Source: Tenrec ecaudatus (Eukaryota > Chordata > Mammalia > Afrosoricida > Tenrecidae). Taken from it: a stretch of 64,000 nucleotides of DNA. The translations under genes and the position numbers were made by a program. Positions 10,614 to 21,834 of the stretch are shown here, one piece after another. The stretch is from the NCBI RefSeq assembly GCF_050624435.1, contig NC_134534.1, positions 64,813,501 through 64,877,500 of the forward strand, read 5' to 3'. The notes below the pieces were generated by a model. The model did not search any database and was not told the origin of the DNA. It saw only the letters and a list, made by a program, of their open reading frames with translations. The stretch's first letter is position 1; each line of letters starts with the position of its first letter.

Positions 10614-11540
10614 TTCTTGATTGTGTAAAAGGTAATAATGCAATGAATAAAAAGAGAAATCTTTGAAAGAGAGAAATCAGAAAGGAAGTGGGGGAGGGGA
10701 GGGGAGAACATTCTGAACTGAAAGTACAAACGATAAGATTGAAAATGTGTTCACAGTCTCGGCTTCTACAGCCCTATTGCCTTTTCACCCCCACTAAATT
10801 GTATCTTGAGACACCATTACAACCAAACAATTTTTTTGGTAATGATTTTTGCAAAAGTTTTCAAGGATGAATGCAGTCTATTTGGTTTTTGCGATTAATT
10901 AAAAAAAAGCCGAATATGTTGTCTGCCAAATTAGCTAAAACCAATTAGACAAGTCTTTCACTGATTTGCAACTATTTGAGCAACTCGTAATTCTTTGTTC
11001 GTAGGAGGCATCGTCAGCTACGACGCTTGGCAGCTTTAGATTTCCTTCATGCCAGAGAGAACTTTGTTGAGCTTTTTCAGGCAGAAAGAAAAAGCATAGG
11101 TTGATGGAGAGGGCGTGGGGAAAGAGAGATGAGAGGGAGAAAGATGGTTCTGGTTTTAGGTGAAGATAGCAGCCGCCGGTACTTCCCCAGTGAGCTAGCT
11201 CAGAACCGAGGAGAGCTCAGCAAGTCCTTCAGGGTCTGGAAGAGCGGGTGGGGGGAGCAGGGGGGATGAGGGGCGTGGTTAGCTGTCAGTAAACATTGAA
11301 CCATGCCGGGAAGGGAGGAAATGACCAGCTGCTTGAGCGGGCAGTTCTAGGGCTCTTGTCCTTCTCAGCAACTTTCCCCAGAGGACAAATGTTTTTCCAA
11401 ATAGAAAACCATCTTTTTTAGAATTGAGACCGCATTTCTCAATCTTTCCTCTAAAGACAGCTCCCCCTCAATTCCATTTCAAATTACAAACTAGAAGCAG
11501 GGACGACCTCTAAAACGACCAGCATCACAACTGTGAGCGT
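10614..11540. other. ELOC upstream region, no feature recognised
   Basis: Moderately purine-rich sequence upstream of the ELOC CpG island. No repeat family recognised. Purine tracts are at about 10676-10705 and 11100-11145. Confidence 0.4.
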
Positions 11541-11544
11541 AAGA

Positions 11545-11564
11545 AACTACAGGTTCCAAAATGC
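11545..11564 (+). promoter_or_regulatory. ZNF143/Staf-type binding site 1
   Basis: It reads AACTAC, seven bases, then AAAATGC, the spacing of the known site ACTAC-N7-AGAATGC. A second copy lies 43 bp downstream in the same orientation. Confidence 0.6.
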
Positions 11565-11587
11565 CTCGGGCCACCCATTACCGGAGA

Positions 11588-11607
11588 AACTACCCGGCCT
11601 AGAATGC
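11588..11607 (+). promoter_or_regulatory. ZNF143/Staf-type binding site 2
   Basis: It reads AACTAC, seven bases, then AGAATGC, an exact match to both conserved halves at the known spacing. A weaker inverted half site (GCATGCTGGGA) lies at 11681-11691. Confidence 0.65.
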
Positions 11608-11749
11608 AATGTTTTCTCGCCCCGGGGCGACTCTCCAATAAGGATGCGATTCCTTTAGAAATTGGGGCGGGACCGCTGGTGCATGCTGGGAGTCAGAAGA
11701 CTCCGAACCGGATTGGCTGAGGCCGGCCAATAAATGCGGGTCCCCTGCA

Positions 11750-11825
11750 CTGGCTTGCCAGAGGACGCTGGGTACTTCCGCCAGAAGAAAGCCGGCTACC
11801 AGCTCAGTGGGTTCCGCCTCACCAG
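11750..11825 (+). other. ELOC: ELOC exon 1 (non-coding), approximate
   Basis: This is placed by position in the CpG island, downstream of the CCAAT boxes. A candidate donor AG/GTACTC follows 11825. A stronger-looking GTAAGT lies at 11849-11854, so the exon may instead end near 11848. The 5' end is unknown. The exon must be non-coding, because the start codon is at 18701. Confidence 0.45.
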
Positions 11826-12450
11826 GTACTCACCTCCCGCGCGTTGGCGTAAGTGCCGCTGACCTGGCGGAAGTAGTTCCTCTCTCTGCCCCGGAACCCG
11901 CGGCGGCAGGCAGCTGGGGCGGGGGGGGCAGCCCTGGAGTAGGGGCTGTGGCGCTGCGCGGGGGCCCAGTTGCGGCGGCTGTGGAAACTACGGGGCTGAC
12001 GAGTGAGTCTCGGGCTGGGTTTGGGGACGGTGCCCCTGGACTGCGCGGACGAGAAGGGAGGCTTGTAGGGGGCGCGCTCGCCACCCCGCTTCGCACTCCT
12101 TCCCATTTGGGCGGGGAAGAAACGGAAGCTCCTAGGCTCCCCGGGCCTCCCCAGCTTCTACTTGGGGGGAGGGGAGAAGGCGGCGGCCGGACCTTGCACG
12201 GGGCCGTTGGGTGGGCTTGGAGAGAAGCGAAAGGAACAGTGGCCGGCGGGACTGGGCCTTATTTGGGTCGGACGCGGACAGGGTGGGGTTGGAAGCTTGG
12301 AAGCCCGTCGCTTTCCCATTTTGCTTTCCCGTGTGCACCCAGGTCCGCTCTTCTCTTGGAATCACTCCCTGGTCCCAGGAGAGGGCCCTTGCTCCTTCCA
12401 GCTGCGAGGACCCGGGAAGTTTATCTGTTGGGAGGTTAACTTCTTGGGTG

Positions 12451-12966
12451 ATTTTTACCCGACATAATGTGTTGGATTTTTTGTGCCTCCGCTTCCTAGA
12501 CCTGTTGTCGGAGGTATCGGATGTCAAGTACAATGGCTTATGAGTTGGCTCTAAGAAACTAAAATCCGTTTTGTGAGCTGTAGCATAGTTGTGGAATTCA
12601 TGCTCTTATTAGTGCAAGCATTTCTACTCTGCCTGACTCCAGGGTAGAAACCAACTAAAATTCTCAGAGTTGGAAAACCTCAAGTAACTATTTATTTCCC
12701 CAACGTTTTCCTTTTGTGTTAGGCTCCCTTAAAATGGTAGAGCTCTGATCTTCGGTAAATTAGTATATAATTCACGTTATTGAGATACCATCTTTCACCT
12801 GAATTCATTCAATCTTGGTATACGGTGATAAGGAATGGCATGACCCCTGCCATTATTGTCAGTTAATGCTGCATGACCCCTGCCGTTATTGTCAGTTAAA
12901 GCTTGTTTCTAATTATTAAATGTTCGGCCGACTCTGTAAATGTAAGATTTATCTACCAACCATTGA
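12451..12966. other. ELOC intron 1, no feature recognised
   Basis: Intron sequence just downstream of the CpG island. A short direct repeat (around 'gcatgacccctgcc') lies at about 12838-12882. Nothing else identified. Confidence 0.4.
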
Positions 12967-13155
12967 AGGAGCCCTGATGGCTACTGCGTTATGTGTTTGG
13001 CTGCTAATCACAAGGTCAGTAGTTCAAAACCACCAGCTGCTCTGCTGGAGAAAAACAGACCTTTTAATCTGGGAAACTCACAGGAGGAAGTTCTACCCTG
13101 TCTTACAGAGTCACTATGAGTCAACATCATCTCCATGGCAATGAGTTTGGTTTCC
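12967..13155 (+). repeat. AfroSINE-like SINE, well preserved
   Basis: The head 'aggagccctgatggctactg' is followed by 'ctgctaatcacaaggtcagt' and 'accaccagctgctctgc'. The 3' part 'gttctaccctgtcttacaga' then runs into 'gtcactatgagtcaacatc'. This is the best representative of the family in the window. Confidence 0.8.
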
Positions 13156-13159
13156 AGTT

Positions 13160-13260
13160 CTTGCCTGTTCTCTGCCAGGCATTGCCCTAGACAGCAGTTA
13201 TGACTAAGACTCAGTCCTCGTTAAGAATGGAGAGTGTGTATTTATGTAGTTAAGTATAAT
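13160..13260 (+). repeat. Old MIR/L2-type remnant
   Basis: 'tgccaggcattgccctagac' followed by 'agtcctcgttaagaatgg' resembles the conserved core common to MIR and L2 ends. Too short for a firm family call. Confidence 0.35.
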
Positions 13261-13526
13261 TTCGGGTGTGAAAGAAAAAAACAGTGTAACTGGAAAGGAT
13301 GGTTGCCTAATTTTGACGTGGTGGTCAAGAAGGTGTTACTGGGGAGTTCCTAAATGACTCCCATCACAGGAACCGAATAAAAAGACCCTGAGGAGGCAGG
13401 AGTGGCTGTTGCCTATTCAGGAAGTATTGGGAAAACCTGTGTCGCAGGAGCACAGGAAGGAAAGCTGATAGGAGTTGAGATCAGGGAAGTGAGCAAGGAT
13501 TCATTAACATGGAGCCTTACGTGATT

Positions 13527-13692
13527 GTATAGCATCTTGAGTAAGTGCTGACTCCTAGCAATCTTATTTGATAGAGAAGAACCTCCTGAGGGTGTTTCCG
13601 AGCGCCTTTTCTCCTTGAGCTAACTTGGTTTCAAACTACTGACTTTTAGTTACCAGCAGAGTGCTTAACCTTTGTACCCCACGGCTCCTTTG
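13527..13692 (-). repeat. AfroSINE-like SINE, antisense
   Basis: The plus strand reads 'agtaagtgctgactcctagc', 'ttcaaactactgacttttag', then 'gagtgcttaacctttgtacc' and 'ccacggctcc', the reversed order of the SINE consensus. Confidence 0.6.
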
Positions 13693-15389
13693 GGACCCCT
13701 AAAGCCCTTGATAAATAATTTTGGTTTTATTCTCTCCACAATGCATCATTACAGGATTTGGTGCATGCTTATAACTGATACATGCCTCAGTTATGCTTGT
13801 GGGGCGAATAGAATCATGTGAAGGAAATGGAAAAGCTCAAAAGGAAGCTTTTGCTGTAGCTTGAAATGTAGCTTGACCTAGAGTGATTGGCTAGTTAGAC
13901 TTAAGCCTAGAGTGATTAGTAAGTGCAAAATGTCTAATTTGGACTGCAATTTGAAGGTGGAGCCAAATATGTCTTACTTTCACCCGTGATTGGTTTGTGT
14001 CAGCTATCACTGTTGCCTGTACATCTGGATGAACAGTGGTGCCATTTACTGAAATGGGAAGACTGGGAAGGGAGCAGATTTCTAAGATCTTCAGAAGTTC
14101 TGAATGTAACTTAGAGTTTGATAACTGTTAGCTGAGTATGTATCATAAACAAATTTGATATCCATGACTGGAGCTCAAGGAAGCACTCTGGAATGGAGAG
14201 AATGTTAGATAAGGCAGCCTGTTGGGAGGATTCCAGTCCGAGGAGGAGCACTGGGCGAGGCCATCTGGAACTCAAGGGAGGAAAGGTTTCTAAGAAGAGG
14301 GAGTCCTCCACTGAGTAGAATGCTAACTTTTAGAGTCCTTTCATTCGAGTTATGGAACAAAAGTCCGATTGCAGGAGGTGAGAGGGGAAGAGGGTCACTG
14401 TTGGTATGTGGATAGGAATTGATGGCAGAGGCAAAGCCCTCGATAAAAATGGATGGACGAGGTGCTTCCGTCTAAGTATTAGGTTAGAAAGGAAAGTCCA
14501 CTTACTTGGGTGATTTTAAGTTAGGACCAGTCAGAAAACGTGTGTGTATGCGCATGTGTTTTCTGTACCCGTAATCAATGCAATTAGCTCGGGCTGAAGT
14601 TTTGGCAGGCAGTTAACAAGGTGTGGGTGGAGGTAGGGGCTAATGGTCTTATAAGGCATATTGGTTAGGCTTGAATGAATCAGTGGAACAAAGCAAAACC
14701 TAAAAATCCACATGGCAATATACTAAATGATAAAAATGACATTTAAAAAATGACACTTCAAATCTGGGCAGGAATGGCAAAAATGTGTTGTTTTCAATGA
14801 TAATAACTTTCAATTAGGACGTAAGCTCTACGCTCACCTAAACTTTCTAAGCACATCTTAGGCCTTTGTTCACGTTGCTTTTCCTTCTGGAACTATTCTC
14901 AACCCATTGTTTCCTGGCCACTGCTTTTACCTGCCTTAATGGTGTTCCCAGAATTCAGCTCAGTCATGACGTACATGTTCAGATGTTCAAACTAAAATCT
15001 TGGTAATCCAAACTTAGATTATTAGAGTTAATTATAGATTAAGTCCCAATTTAATCAATATTTTTAATTTTTACTTCAGAATTGGATCTAAATTTTATAC
15101 TTCTCCCTCTCCCCTGTTAACCTCTATTTTATAAATGTTGGAATTAGTTTACTATATTAAGAACTCTTTAGAGAAACTACTGCTACCCAAAGGGCTTCCA
15201 GATGTGACATTGCATGGTTGCTTAGCGACTGCTAGTTAATAAGCATCCTAATATGTTTAGTCAGGAGATGTTCCAAACAGGAAACTTGACCCTTGAGGTT
15301 CTTGTTTCTAGCTGTTCTAGTATTTTTTTTCCTGACAGGAAGGATTATGTAGAGAAGAGAATAACAACTTGGGGGTTTTCTTTTTTCTT
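13693..15389. other. ELOC intron 1, no feature recognised
   Basis: About 1.7 kb without an exon or a repeat family that I could name. Confidence 0.4.
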
Positions 15390-15530
15390 CTTTGTTTTAT
15401 TGGCACTTAAACCACATCACACAATTCAATAGTTTAATCATAACAAGAATTGTATGATCGTTACCACAATCAATTTCAGAAATTTTTAATTGCTTGTTGC
15501 CTTCATAAAATGGCATAGTGCTATTTAATT
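15390..15530 (-). repeat. Short retroposon tail (family with 'attgattgtgg')
   Basis: Reverse-complemented, it reads 'ctgaaattgattgtggtaac' then 'aaactattgaattgtgtgat'. It is the same unit as at 29915-30014 and 32452-32559. This looks like the 3' end of a small retroposon. Confidence 0.45.
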
Positions 15531-15549
15531 CTAGAGAACTGTCCAGCTC

Positions 15550-15740
15550 TTGACATGTTATCAGGAGGGGTTCGTCCCTGAGAAAGGGCATCATGCTTGG
15601 TGAAATGCAGGGTCCACAAAAGAAAATTTTAAACTGAATAATAGACACTGGCCAACAATGGGCTCAAACATAACTGACGGTGGAGGAAAACTGGGCGTTT
15701 TTTTGTTCTGTTGTGTTTCAGAGTCACTGAGTTTTCTGAA
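15550..15740 (+). mobile_element. RTE LINE 3' end fragment
   Basis: 'gacatgttatcaggaggggt' followed by 'tccctgagaaagggcatcat' and 'acaatgggctcaaacataac' then 'ttttgttctgttgtgttt' matches the 3' end of the afrotherian RTE LINE as I recall it. Degenerate. Confidence 0.6.
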
Positions 15741-15879
15741 TTGACAACAATAATCGAAGGGTTTGTATCAGCAGCTTTTAAGTATAATAGGCATTTTAGT
15801 GGGGTCAGCATTTTTTTACTGTAGCAGTATGGGCCAATGTATGGGCTCCGAATTCTGTCCTCAACTAAAACAACCTAAG

Positions 15880-16042
15880 CCACTTGTTGTCAAGTGTGTT
15901 CTGACCTATAACAACCTTATAATAGGACAAAGTAGACCTGCCCCTTGGTCTTTCCAATAGGGTAATTCTTTATGGATTAGCCACCACATCTTCCGAGAGC
16001 AGTTAACCTCTGAGTGCTTAACCACTGTGCCAACAGGCTTCC
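15880..16042 (-). repeat. AfroSINE-like SINE, antisense
   Basis: 'ttgtcaagtgtgttctgacc', 'tataacaaccttataatagg', and then 'gtgcttaaccactgtgccaa' followed by 'caggcttcc' give the reversed SINE order. Confidence 0.6.
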
Positions 16043-16259
16043 ATAAACACTGCCTGGAGCAAGTAGCAGCCTCCTGGAGTGTCATCATCTCTGAATGGGA
16101 GTAATGGTTCTAGGACAGTGTAATGCTTACTACTCATGAAGATTATTAAAAGTGATACTATATCTCCACTGGTGCCTCTGTTGCTTTACTACATATGAAT
16201 AATACTGCTTATTTTTGTTAGCTGAGAGATGACCTCAGTAGTTTTGGTTCAAGGTTTAG

Positions 16260-16720
16260 AGAGTTTTTCAGGGTAAGAGTCTCAGGGAGTCTTCCATTCT
16301 GTACCAGTCCAGTAAGTGCACTTTTAAGAACTTGAGTTCTGTACCCCACTTTCTCCCATTCGATTAGAATCCATCTATTAGCTTCATGAGCAAAAAGGCC
16401 AGTAATGGTAGCCAGGCCTCATCCAATCCAGTTTATCTGGTTTCCGGGTAGATGAGGTTGTGGTTTTTAAATCCATAGGCTTCCAAATATATTTGGCCTT
16501 ACCAACCTCCTTTCAGGGGGACGAAATGCTCAGTGGCTCCTTGGCAGTTAAAACCTGTAGAGTGGCCCATAAGCCAGGATAAAGTGTAGGTATCTGTTTT
16601 AAAGTGGCCCTGGATCGTTCCAGTGTCCACCAGGAGCTGTACCACCCCCTTTGGAAAACATTGTTGACCATTAGTCCTGTGGATCGTTTCTTCTCTTTGT
16701 TTTCCTCATTTCTCTTTTAC
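16260..16720 (-). mobile_element. L1 3'-region fragment, antisense
   Basis: Blocks such as 'ggtagccaggcctcatccaa' and 'gaccattagtcctgtggatc' resemble the 3' UTR of afrotherian L1 elements read in antisense. The assignment rests on recall. Confidence 0.45.
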
Positions 16721-16834
16721 TCCAGACCCATAGAGGTCAATAGTTGTATCTTAAATGGCTGCTTGAAAGCATCTAAGAGGTGCTATTCAACAAACTAGTA
16801 TGTAGACCATAACTTCATGTATAGTATTATGTTG

Positions 16835-17012
16835 TTTCACAGAGTTGTCCCACAAAATTTTGGTCCTAAGCCTTCAAACCATGTAAACCAATCCTGTGAC
16901 GTTAAGTCTATGAAGTATCGTTTTTTCACAGAGTTGTCCCACAAAATTTTGGTCCTAAGCCTTCAGACCATGTAAACCAATCCTGTGACGTTAAGTCTAT
17001 GAAGTATGATCG
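16835..17012 (+). repeat. 89-bp tandem duplication
   Basis: Two near-identical copies start with 'tttcacagagttgtcccaca' at 16835 and at 16924. They differ by one substitution inside (ttcaaacc versus ttcagacc) and at their junction. A recent local duplication in ELOC intron 1. Confidence 0.9.
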
Positions 17013-17329
17013 TTTATTCCCCTATATGTTTTATCACACGTGAATATGTATGAATACATATATACACCCTGCAGACACACCTCAATATATGCCCACAAAT
17101 GTATATATACATGCAGATACCTATATACTTTTATGCATACAAGTATGTATATCAACATCCATGTTGATCAGTTGCAGTTTTATGTCACAGCATTTACCAA
17201 AAACCTCTTTTTTCTTGTGTACTAGTGTCATCCATGAAGCTGTGCACACTTCACCCACATTTGCTGTTCCCCATCACCAGAACAAGTACTACTGTCTAGA
17301 GAGCATTTCATCCACCTAGTCACCTATTT

Positions 17330-17720
17330 GTAGTAACCACTAGTGATCTTTGGTTTCAATATTTATACCTGTTATGGTCTTTCTGTAATAGTGAGATCAT
17401 ACATTAGGTTTCCTTTCATCATTTACTACACTCAGCATGATGTCCTAGTTTATCCACTCATTAAATGACTAGTCTATGTATGAACCACATTTTGTGTATC
17501 CATTCATCAATTGATGGACACTGTTTTCTTCTGTCTTTTTAGTATTGTAAATAGTGCTGCTCTGAACAGATTGTATCTTTGCCATTAGATCAGCTGGGTA
17601 ATGAGGTAGTTCTATTTTTAGACATTTGGGGAAGCACTGTACTGTTTTCCATTGGAGTTGTACTTCACTGTTACTCTTGACATGTCACATGCTTTGCAAC
17701 CTTCTCAGCATTGCCAGTCA
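17330..17720 (-). mobile_element. L1 fragment, antisense
   Basis: 'ccattcatcaattgatggac', 'attgtaaatagtgctgctct', 'tgaggtagttctatttttag' and 'gtactgttttccattggagt' are the familiar antisense 3'-region blocks of mammalian L1. Confidence 0.65.
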
Positions 17721-18317
17721 GATTACAATACCTGCATCATGCTTCCATGTCTGTTGCAGCAGGACTCAAATGGGAGTGGGAGCGGTCACAGGGAAGGAGG
17801 GGGGGAAACACGCTATTTGTCAGTCACTTGTTTCTAAGCTTCTGCAGAGCTGTATTCCTCGATTCCCAAATCAAAGACCATGGAGATAGTAAGGAGCCAC
17901 CACTTATTAAATGCCTGCTTTAGATTCTGGAGCTTGTAAATTGAAGAACGGTCATTTGAATTCCTGTTAGCCTAGCTTTTATCACAATGCTTGTCAGAGT
18001 TAGCCTATATGTTGTCTTGAGATGCAAAGAAGTTTTACCTTTGTTATAATGTACAAACAAAAGAATGCAAATCTACAGATCATGATTACAGAGAGTTATG
18101 AATTATCCCAAAGTGGAAGAGCGTTTGTAATTGTCACCCAAGTAGTTAACTAGTAGACCGTTACTAGCCTCTACAAGTCCTCTGAATCCCCTTTCCAGCC
18201 TCTACCCTCCCTTTTACTGCAAAGAATTTTAGTGAGTATTTTGGGTAGTCCTTTCATTCCAGAAGCACCAACTGATGAAAATCACCAAATATTTTGGAAT
18301 TATTTGCTGCATAGGAA

Positions 18318-18498
18318 GATGCTCTGGTGACGCTGTGAGTCACACTTTGAGTTGCTGCCTGCAAAGTCAGCTGCTCAGAAAGGTGAGGCTTTTGCTCCTG
18401 AAAGAGTAACAGCTTCAGAAACCCTTGGGAGCAGTTGTATTCTGCATTACAGAATCGCTATGAATCAGAATCAATCAATGGCATAGATTTTCAGTTGA
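18318..18498 (+). repeat. AfroSINE-like SINE
   Basis: A head like 'gatgctctggtgacgctgtg' is followed by 'ctgctcagaaaggtgaggc' and the 3' end 'cattacagaatcgctatgaa' then 'tcagaatcaatcaatggc'. It ends about 150 bp upstream of ELOC exon 2. Confidence 0.6.
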
Positions 18499-18650
18499 TG
18501 GGTAGATATGTGGTGCTTTTGCCAGCCAGGGTGGTGCACTCTTGCAGAACAAGGAGGGCGACAGTCCCTTAACACCAAGGACATATTAAATAATGGTGGA
18601 AATACATCTACAGTAGCATTTATCTTAACATTGTATTGTTATATTTTCAG

Positions 18651-18704
18651 TAGGCTACTGAAGTTCCTGTGGAAGTGAATTAGAATTTCATAAGCGCATA
18701 ATGG
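18651..18704 (+). CDS. ELOC: ELOC exon 2: 5' UTR plus the start codon
   Basis: This 54-nt exon follows a polypyrimidine/TTTCAG acceptor at 18641-18650 and ends in ATGG, followed by the strong donor GTAAGT at 18705. The ATG at 18701 is the only one in the exon and has a good context (A at -3, G at +4). The fourth base, G, is the first base of codon 2 (Asp), completed by AT at the start of exon 3. The choice is forced: exon 3 opens with AT GGA GAG GAG, which gives the known N-terminus MDGEEK only if the previous exon ends in ATGG. Reading exon 3 alone would place a false start in the intron or at an out-of-frame ATG. Confidence 0.93.
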
Positions 18705-19424
18705 GTAAGTTATATAACAATTATTTTGTTTTGAGTAAAGTGATTTTTTTCTTCTCAGCTAAACATAGACATTTGAAGTTTGTGCAAGCAGAAAGAAAAT
18801 GTTCAGAGTACACTGAAGTTAACTGTTTAAATGAACTTAGGTTTATTACATATTCCTGAAAGGCATTTCGGCAATATTACTGTGCCATATTCCAATTAGT
18901 GAGAAATTGCTCCTTTTTAAGAAATTTACTTTCCGTCAGCTGACTCAAAAGTTAGGATTACTGAGTTGTGGTTTCTTGGCTGACTTCTGTGATTCTCAAA
19001 TTTGTCAACTGTGAAATAGACATTATATTGTTTACTTACATCGCAGAAGGATAAGAATCAATTCATATAAGGATGTGAAAATTCTTTGAGAAATAAAAAC
19101 AATTTAAAAGCCATAAAAAAAAAAGAAATGTACTTTCCTAACATACAGTGGTGATTATTTTTTTGCTTTTAGGAAGTGGTGGGAACTGCCGAGATTGTTT
19201 GAGTAGCCTATATTTAGAAATTATTTACATCTTTGAGTTCCTCAGCTGCTGCTTATGAAAAGTTGGCAGAATTCACTAAGCACTGAAGTTGTCACCAGTT
19301 GTTAACTTTGTTTTTTCATGTTTATGTGTATGCACACACCCTGATTTCCAGTTTGTTCCTCTCGTTAACATAAACTCACTGACCCCTAAGGTTCCTATCT
19401 AATTTTTTGAGCTGTTGCCACAAG
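18705..19424. other. ELOC intron 2, no feature recognised
   Basis: AT-rich intron. Nothing identified before the inverted SINE pair. Confidence 0.4.
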
Positions 19425-19705
19425 TTTAATTCACTGCCATCCAGTCATAGCGACCCCAGAGAACAGGGCAGCACTGCCCATGCATTTCCGAGACCAGCTG
19501 GAGGTGCTGTTGGGTTCAGGCCAGTGTATAACCAGGGCTGTGATCCGCATGGTGTCCGAGTGTGACACCCCCAGCAGCTCCGAGGGAGAGCGGTGGGGCT
19601 TTCTACTCTGGTAAACAGTTACAGTCTTAGAACCAACAGGGGTAGGGTAATTCGGTCCTGTTTAGTAGAGTGGCTATGAGTTGGCATGGACTTGATGGCA
19701 GTGAT
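19425..19705. repeat. Head-to-head pair of SINE halves (inverted repeat)
   Basis: The left arm (about 19425-19520) is the antisense 3' half of an AfroSINE ('cactgccatccagtcatagc' then 'gaccccagagaacagggc'). The right arm (about 19590-19705) is the sense 3' half ('tttctactctggtaaacag', 'gtggctatgagttggcatgg', 'acttgatggcagtg'). A spacer of about 70 bases, richer in GC than the intron around it, separates them. The transcript could fold back. Confidence 0.6.
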
Positions 19706-19999
19706 TTTGTTTTTTTCATTCCATATAGATCGATCTTTGTTTTGTTTTTAACTTTATTGTGAAATAGTGATGATAGGTAGATCTTAACAGAACGTACTGT
19801 TTACAAAGACTTCAGGGGATATTTTTGGCTATCTCTCAAGCATTAGTTTCAGGAATTCATTTAGGCTCCACAGCTCAGAAAGACTATACTATACGTTCCA
19901 TGAAAATCTGAAATTTTGTTGTATATTTCCTTCCCTTTGATAGGAGTCTTCTGTCATATCTTTGATTAAGTGTTCTGGATAGGTAGTCAGGTGCCTTCC

Positions 20000-20240
20000 A
20001 GGAAGTCGGGCAGAGCAGGCAGTTGTTCATGGAGGCAATTAGCCACGCATCCCATACCTTCGTGCTGCTGTTCCATGTGAATAGAGACTAATTGTTTTAC
20101 CTGGGATGGCCATTTGCAAGCTTTTAAGACCCTAGGAACTACACCCTTGCTTCAGAGGTAGAACAGAAAACACTAAACTATCAGACCAAATAACTGGGAT
20201 GTCCCTTGAAGCTATGACTCTGAAACTAAACCAGTGTTGC
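20000..20240 (-). mobile_element. L1 3'-UTR-like fragment, antisense
   Basis: 'gatggccatttgcaagcttt' followed by 'taagaccctaggaactacac' matches a block of afrotherian L1 3' UTRs. The L1-tail family has a related block ('gatggccgcttgtttatctt' then 'taagcctttaaaac'). Confidence 0.45.
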
Positions 20241-20345
20241 CTAAAATAGAACCACCGGAGTTGTGCTGAAGCAATTCAGGTGGCTCCAAAAGCAGAAACC
20301 AATACTTTATACTGGAATATAAGCTATAATACAAAGCTTTTTGTT

Positions 20346-20895
20346 TTTTTAATCATTTTATTGGGGGCTCGTACAACTACCACAATCCATGCATACATCC
20401 ATTGTGTCAAGCACATTTGTACATATGTTGCCATCGTTTTCAAAACATTTTCTTTCTACTTGAGCCCTTGGTATCAGTTCATTTCCTCCACCCACCTCCA
20501 TGAACCCTTGATAATTAAAAAAAATTTTTTTTTCATGTCTTATACCAACCACTGTCTCCATTCACTTTTCTGTTGTCTGTACCCCCAGGGAAAGGGTTGT
20601 ATGTAGATCATTGTGATCAGTTTCCCTTTTCTCCCCCAATCTTCCCCTTACCCTCCTGGTATTGCTACTCATTATTGGTCCTGAGGGGGTTCTGTCCTGA
20701 ATTCCCTGTATTTCCAGCTCTTATCTGTACCCGTGTACATCCTCTGGTCTAGCCAGATTTGTAAGGTAAAATTGGGGTCATGATAGTGGGTGAGAGGAAG
20801 CATTAAAAAACCAGAGGAAAGTTATGTGTTTCATCGGTGCTGTACTGCACCCTGACTGGTTGTCTCCTCCTTGTGACCCTTCTGTCTCTTCCTTG
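20346..20895 (-). mobile_element. L1-tail family copy, antisense
   Basis: It begins after a T-run with 'cattttattgggggctcgta' and passes 'tacatcctctggtctagcc' and 'ggggtcatgatagtgggtg' to 'gcaccctgactggttgtctc'. It is 5'-truncated near 20895 and lies in ELOC intron 2. Confidence 0.8.
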
Positions 20896-20989
20896 TGATC
20901 CTTCAGTACAAAAATTTTCAATTTCCAAGGGGACACTAACATTACCACCACCCTGAAAAGAAGGCAATAGACCAAATAAGTTTGGGAAC

Positions 20990-21250
20990 CTATGCTCTAA
21001 ACCAGTAGTCAACCAACATGAAAAACAAGAGCCAGTCCTGTCCTTCACAAGTTTAAAATTGCTCAAGAGCCCTAAATATATTTTTATAAGCAACTTAAAT
21101 CATCTGTGCGATATCCTTTAATTTGTTTTTCAATTTTACTTCAGAGCTACATCTACATTCAGAAAAAGCCGAAAAAGGCAGGGGGGTGGGAGAAAGCAGT
21201 ACATGGCTCTTGAGCCAGAGTTTGCCCTGCTCTGCTCAAAACCAAAGGGT
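20990..21250. repeat. Possible old hAT-type DNA transposon remnant
   Basis: 'aaaccagtagtcaaccaaca' at one end and 'catggctcttgagccagagt' then 'ttgccctgctctgctc' near the other recall decayed hAT termini with the 'ggctcttgagcc' palindrome. Weak. Confidence 0.25.
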
Positions 21251-21287
21251 CGAGTCTCATGATGTGTTTGGTTATATACATGTATGA

Positions 21288-21524
<237 letters not shown>

Positions 21525-21834
21525 TAGCTTTACTTTTAATGTTTGAATATGTTCTTGACTTAAATCACAGCATTAAAAGACAACAGTTCCACCATTACTG
21601 CATGATTGTTATATTGCAAAATACTGGTTTCTGGCGTTTGCTGTTTTCAATGATTTGTCCTAAGGGTTTTTTCAATTATTTGTCTTAAGGCAGAATTGAT
21701 GTTGAGGCTTTATCTATATTAGTCTCCATGGGCAGCTTATTAACCACGCAAGAATATTGATTAGTGGTGTGCACTCCCCAAGCATGTTTCGAAGTCACCA
21801 CCTCTCAAATTCCTGAACTTCGCATATTCTGTAT

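Larger units (their letters stand above)
11541..12450 (+). promoter_or_regulatory. ELOC: CpG island and promoter of ELOC
   Basis: The region is CpG-rich, with several classical proximal elements. CCAAT boxes are at about 11634-11638, 11711-11715 (inverted, ATTGG) and 11727-11731. A GC box (GGGGCGGG) is at about 11664-11671. Two ZNF143/Staf-type sites lie upstream. There is no canonical TATA box, although 'ccaataaatgcggg' sits about where one would be. Transcription probably starts around 11740-11770. The long open frames on both strands between 11.8 and 12.5 kb follow from base composition. Confidence 0.8.

Noticed and set aside
11807-12439. 210-codon open frame just downstream of the ELOC start region
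   Set aside because: Gly/Ala/Pro-rich compositional frame crossing the likely exon 1 donor; no resemblance to a known protein.
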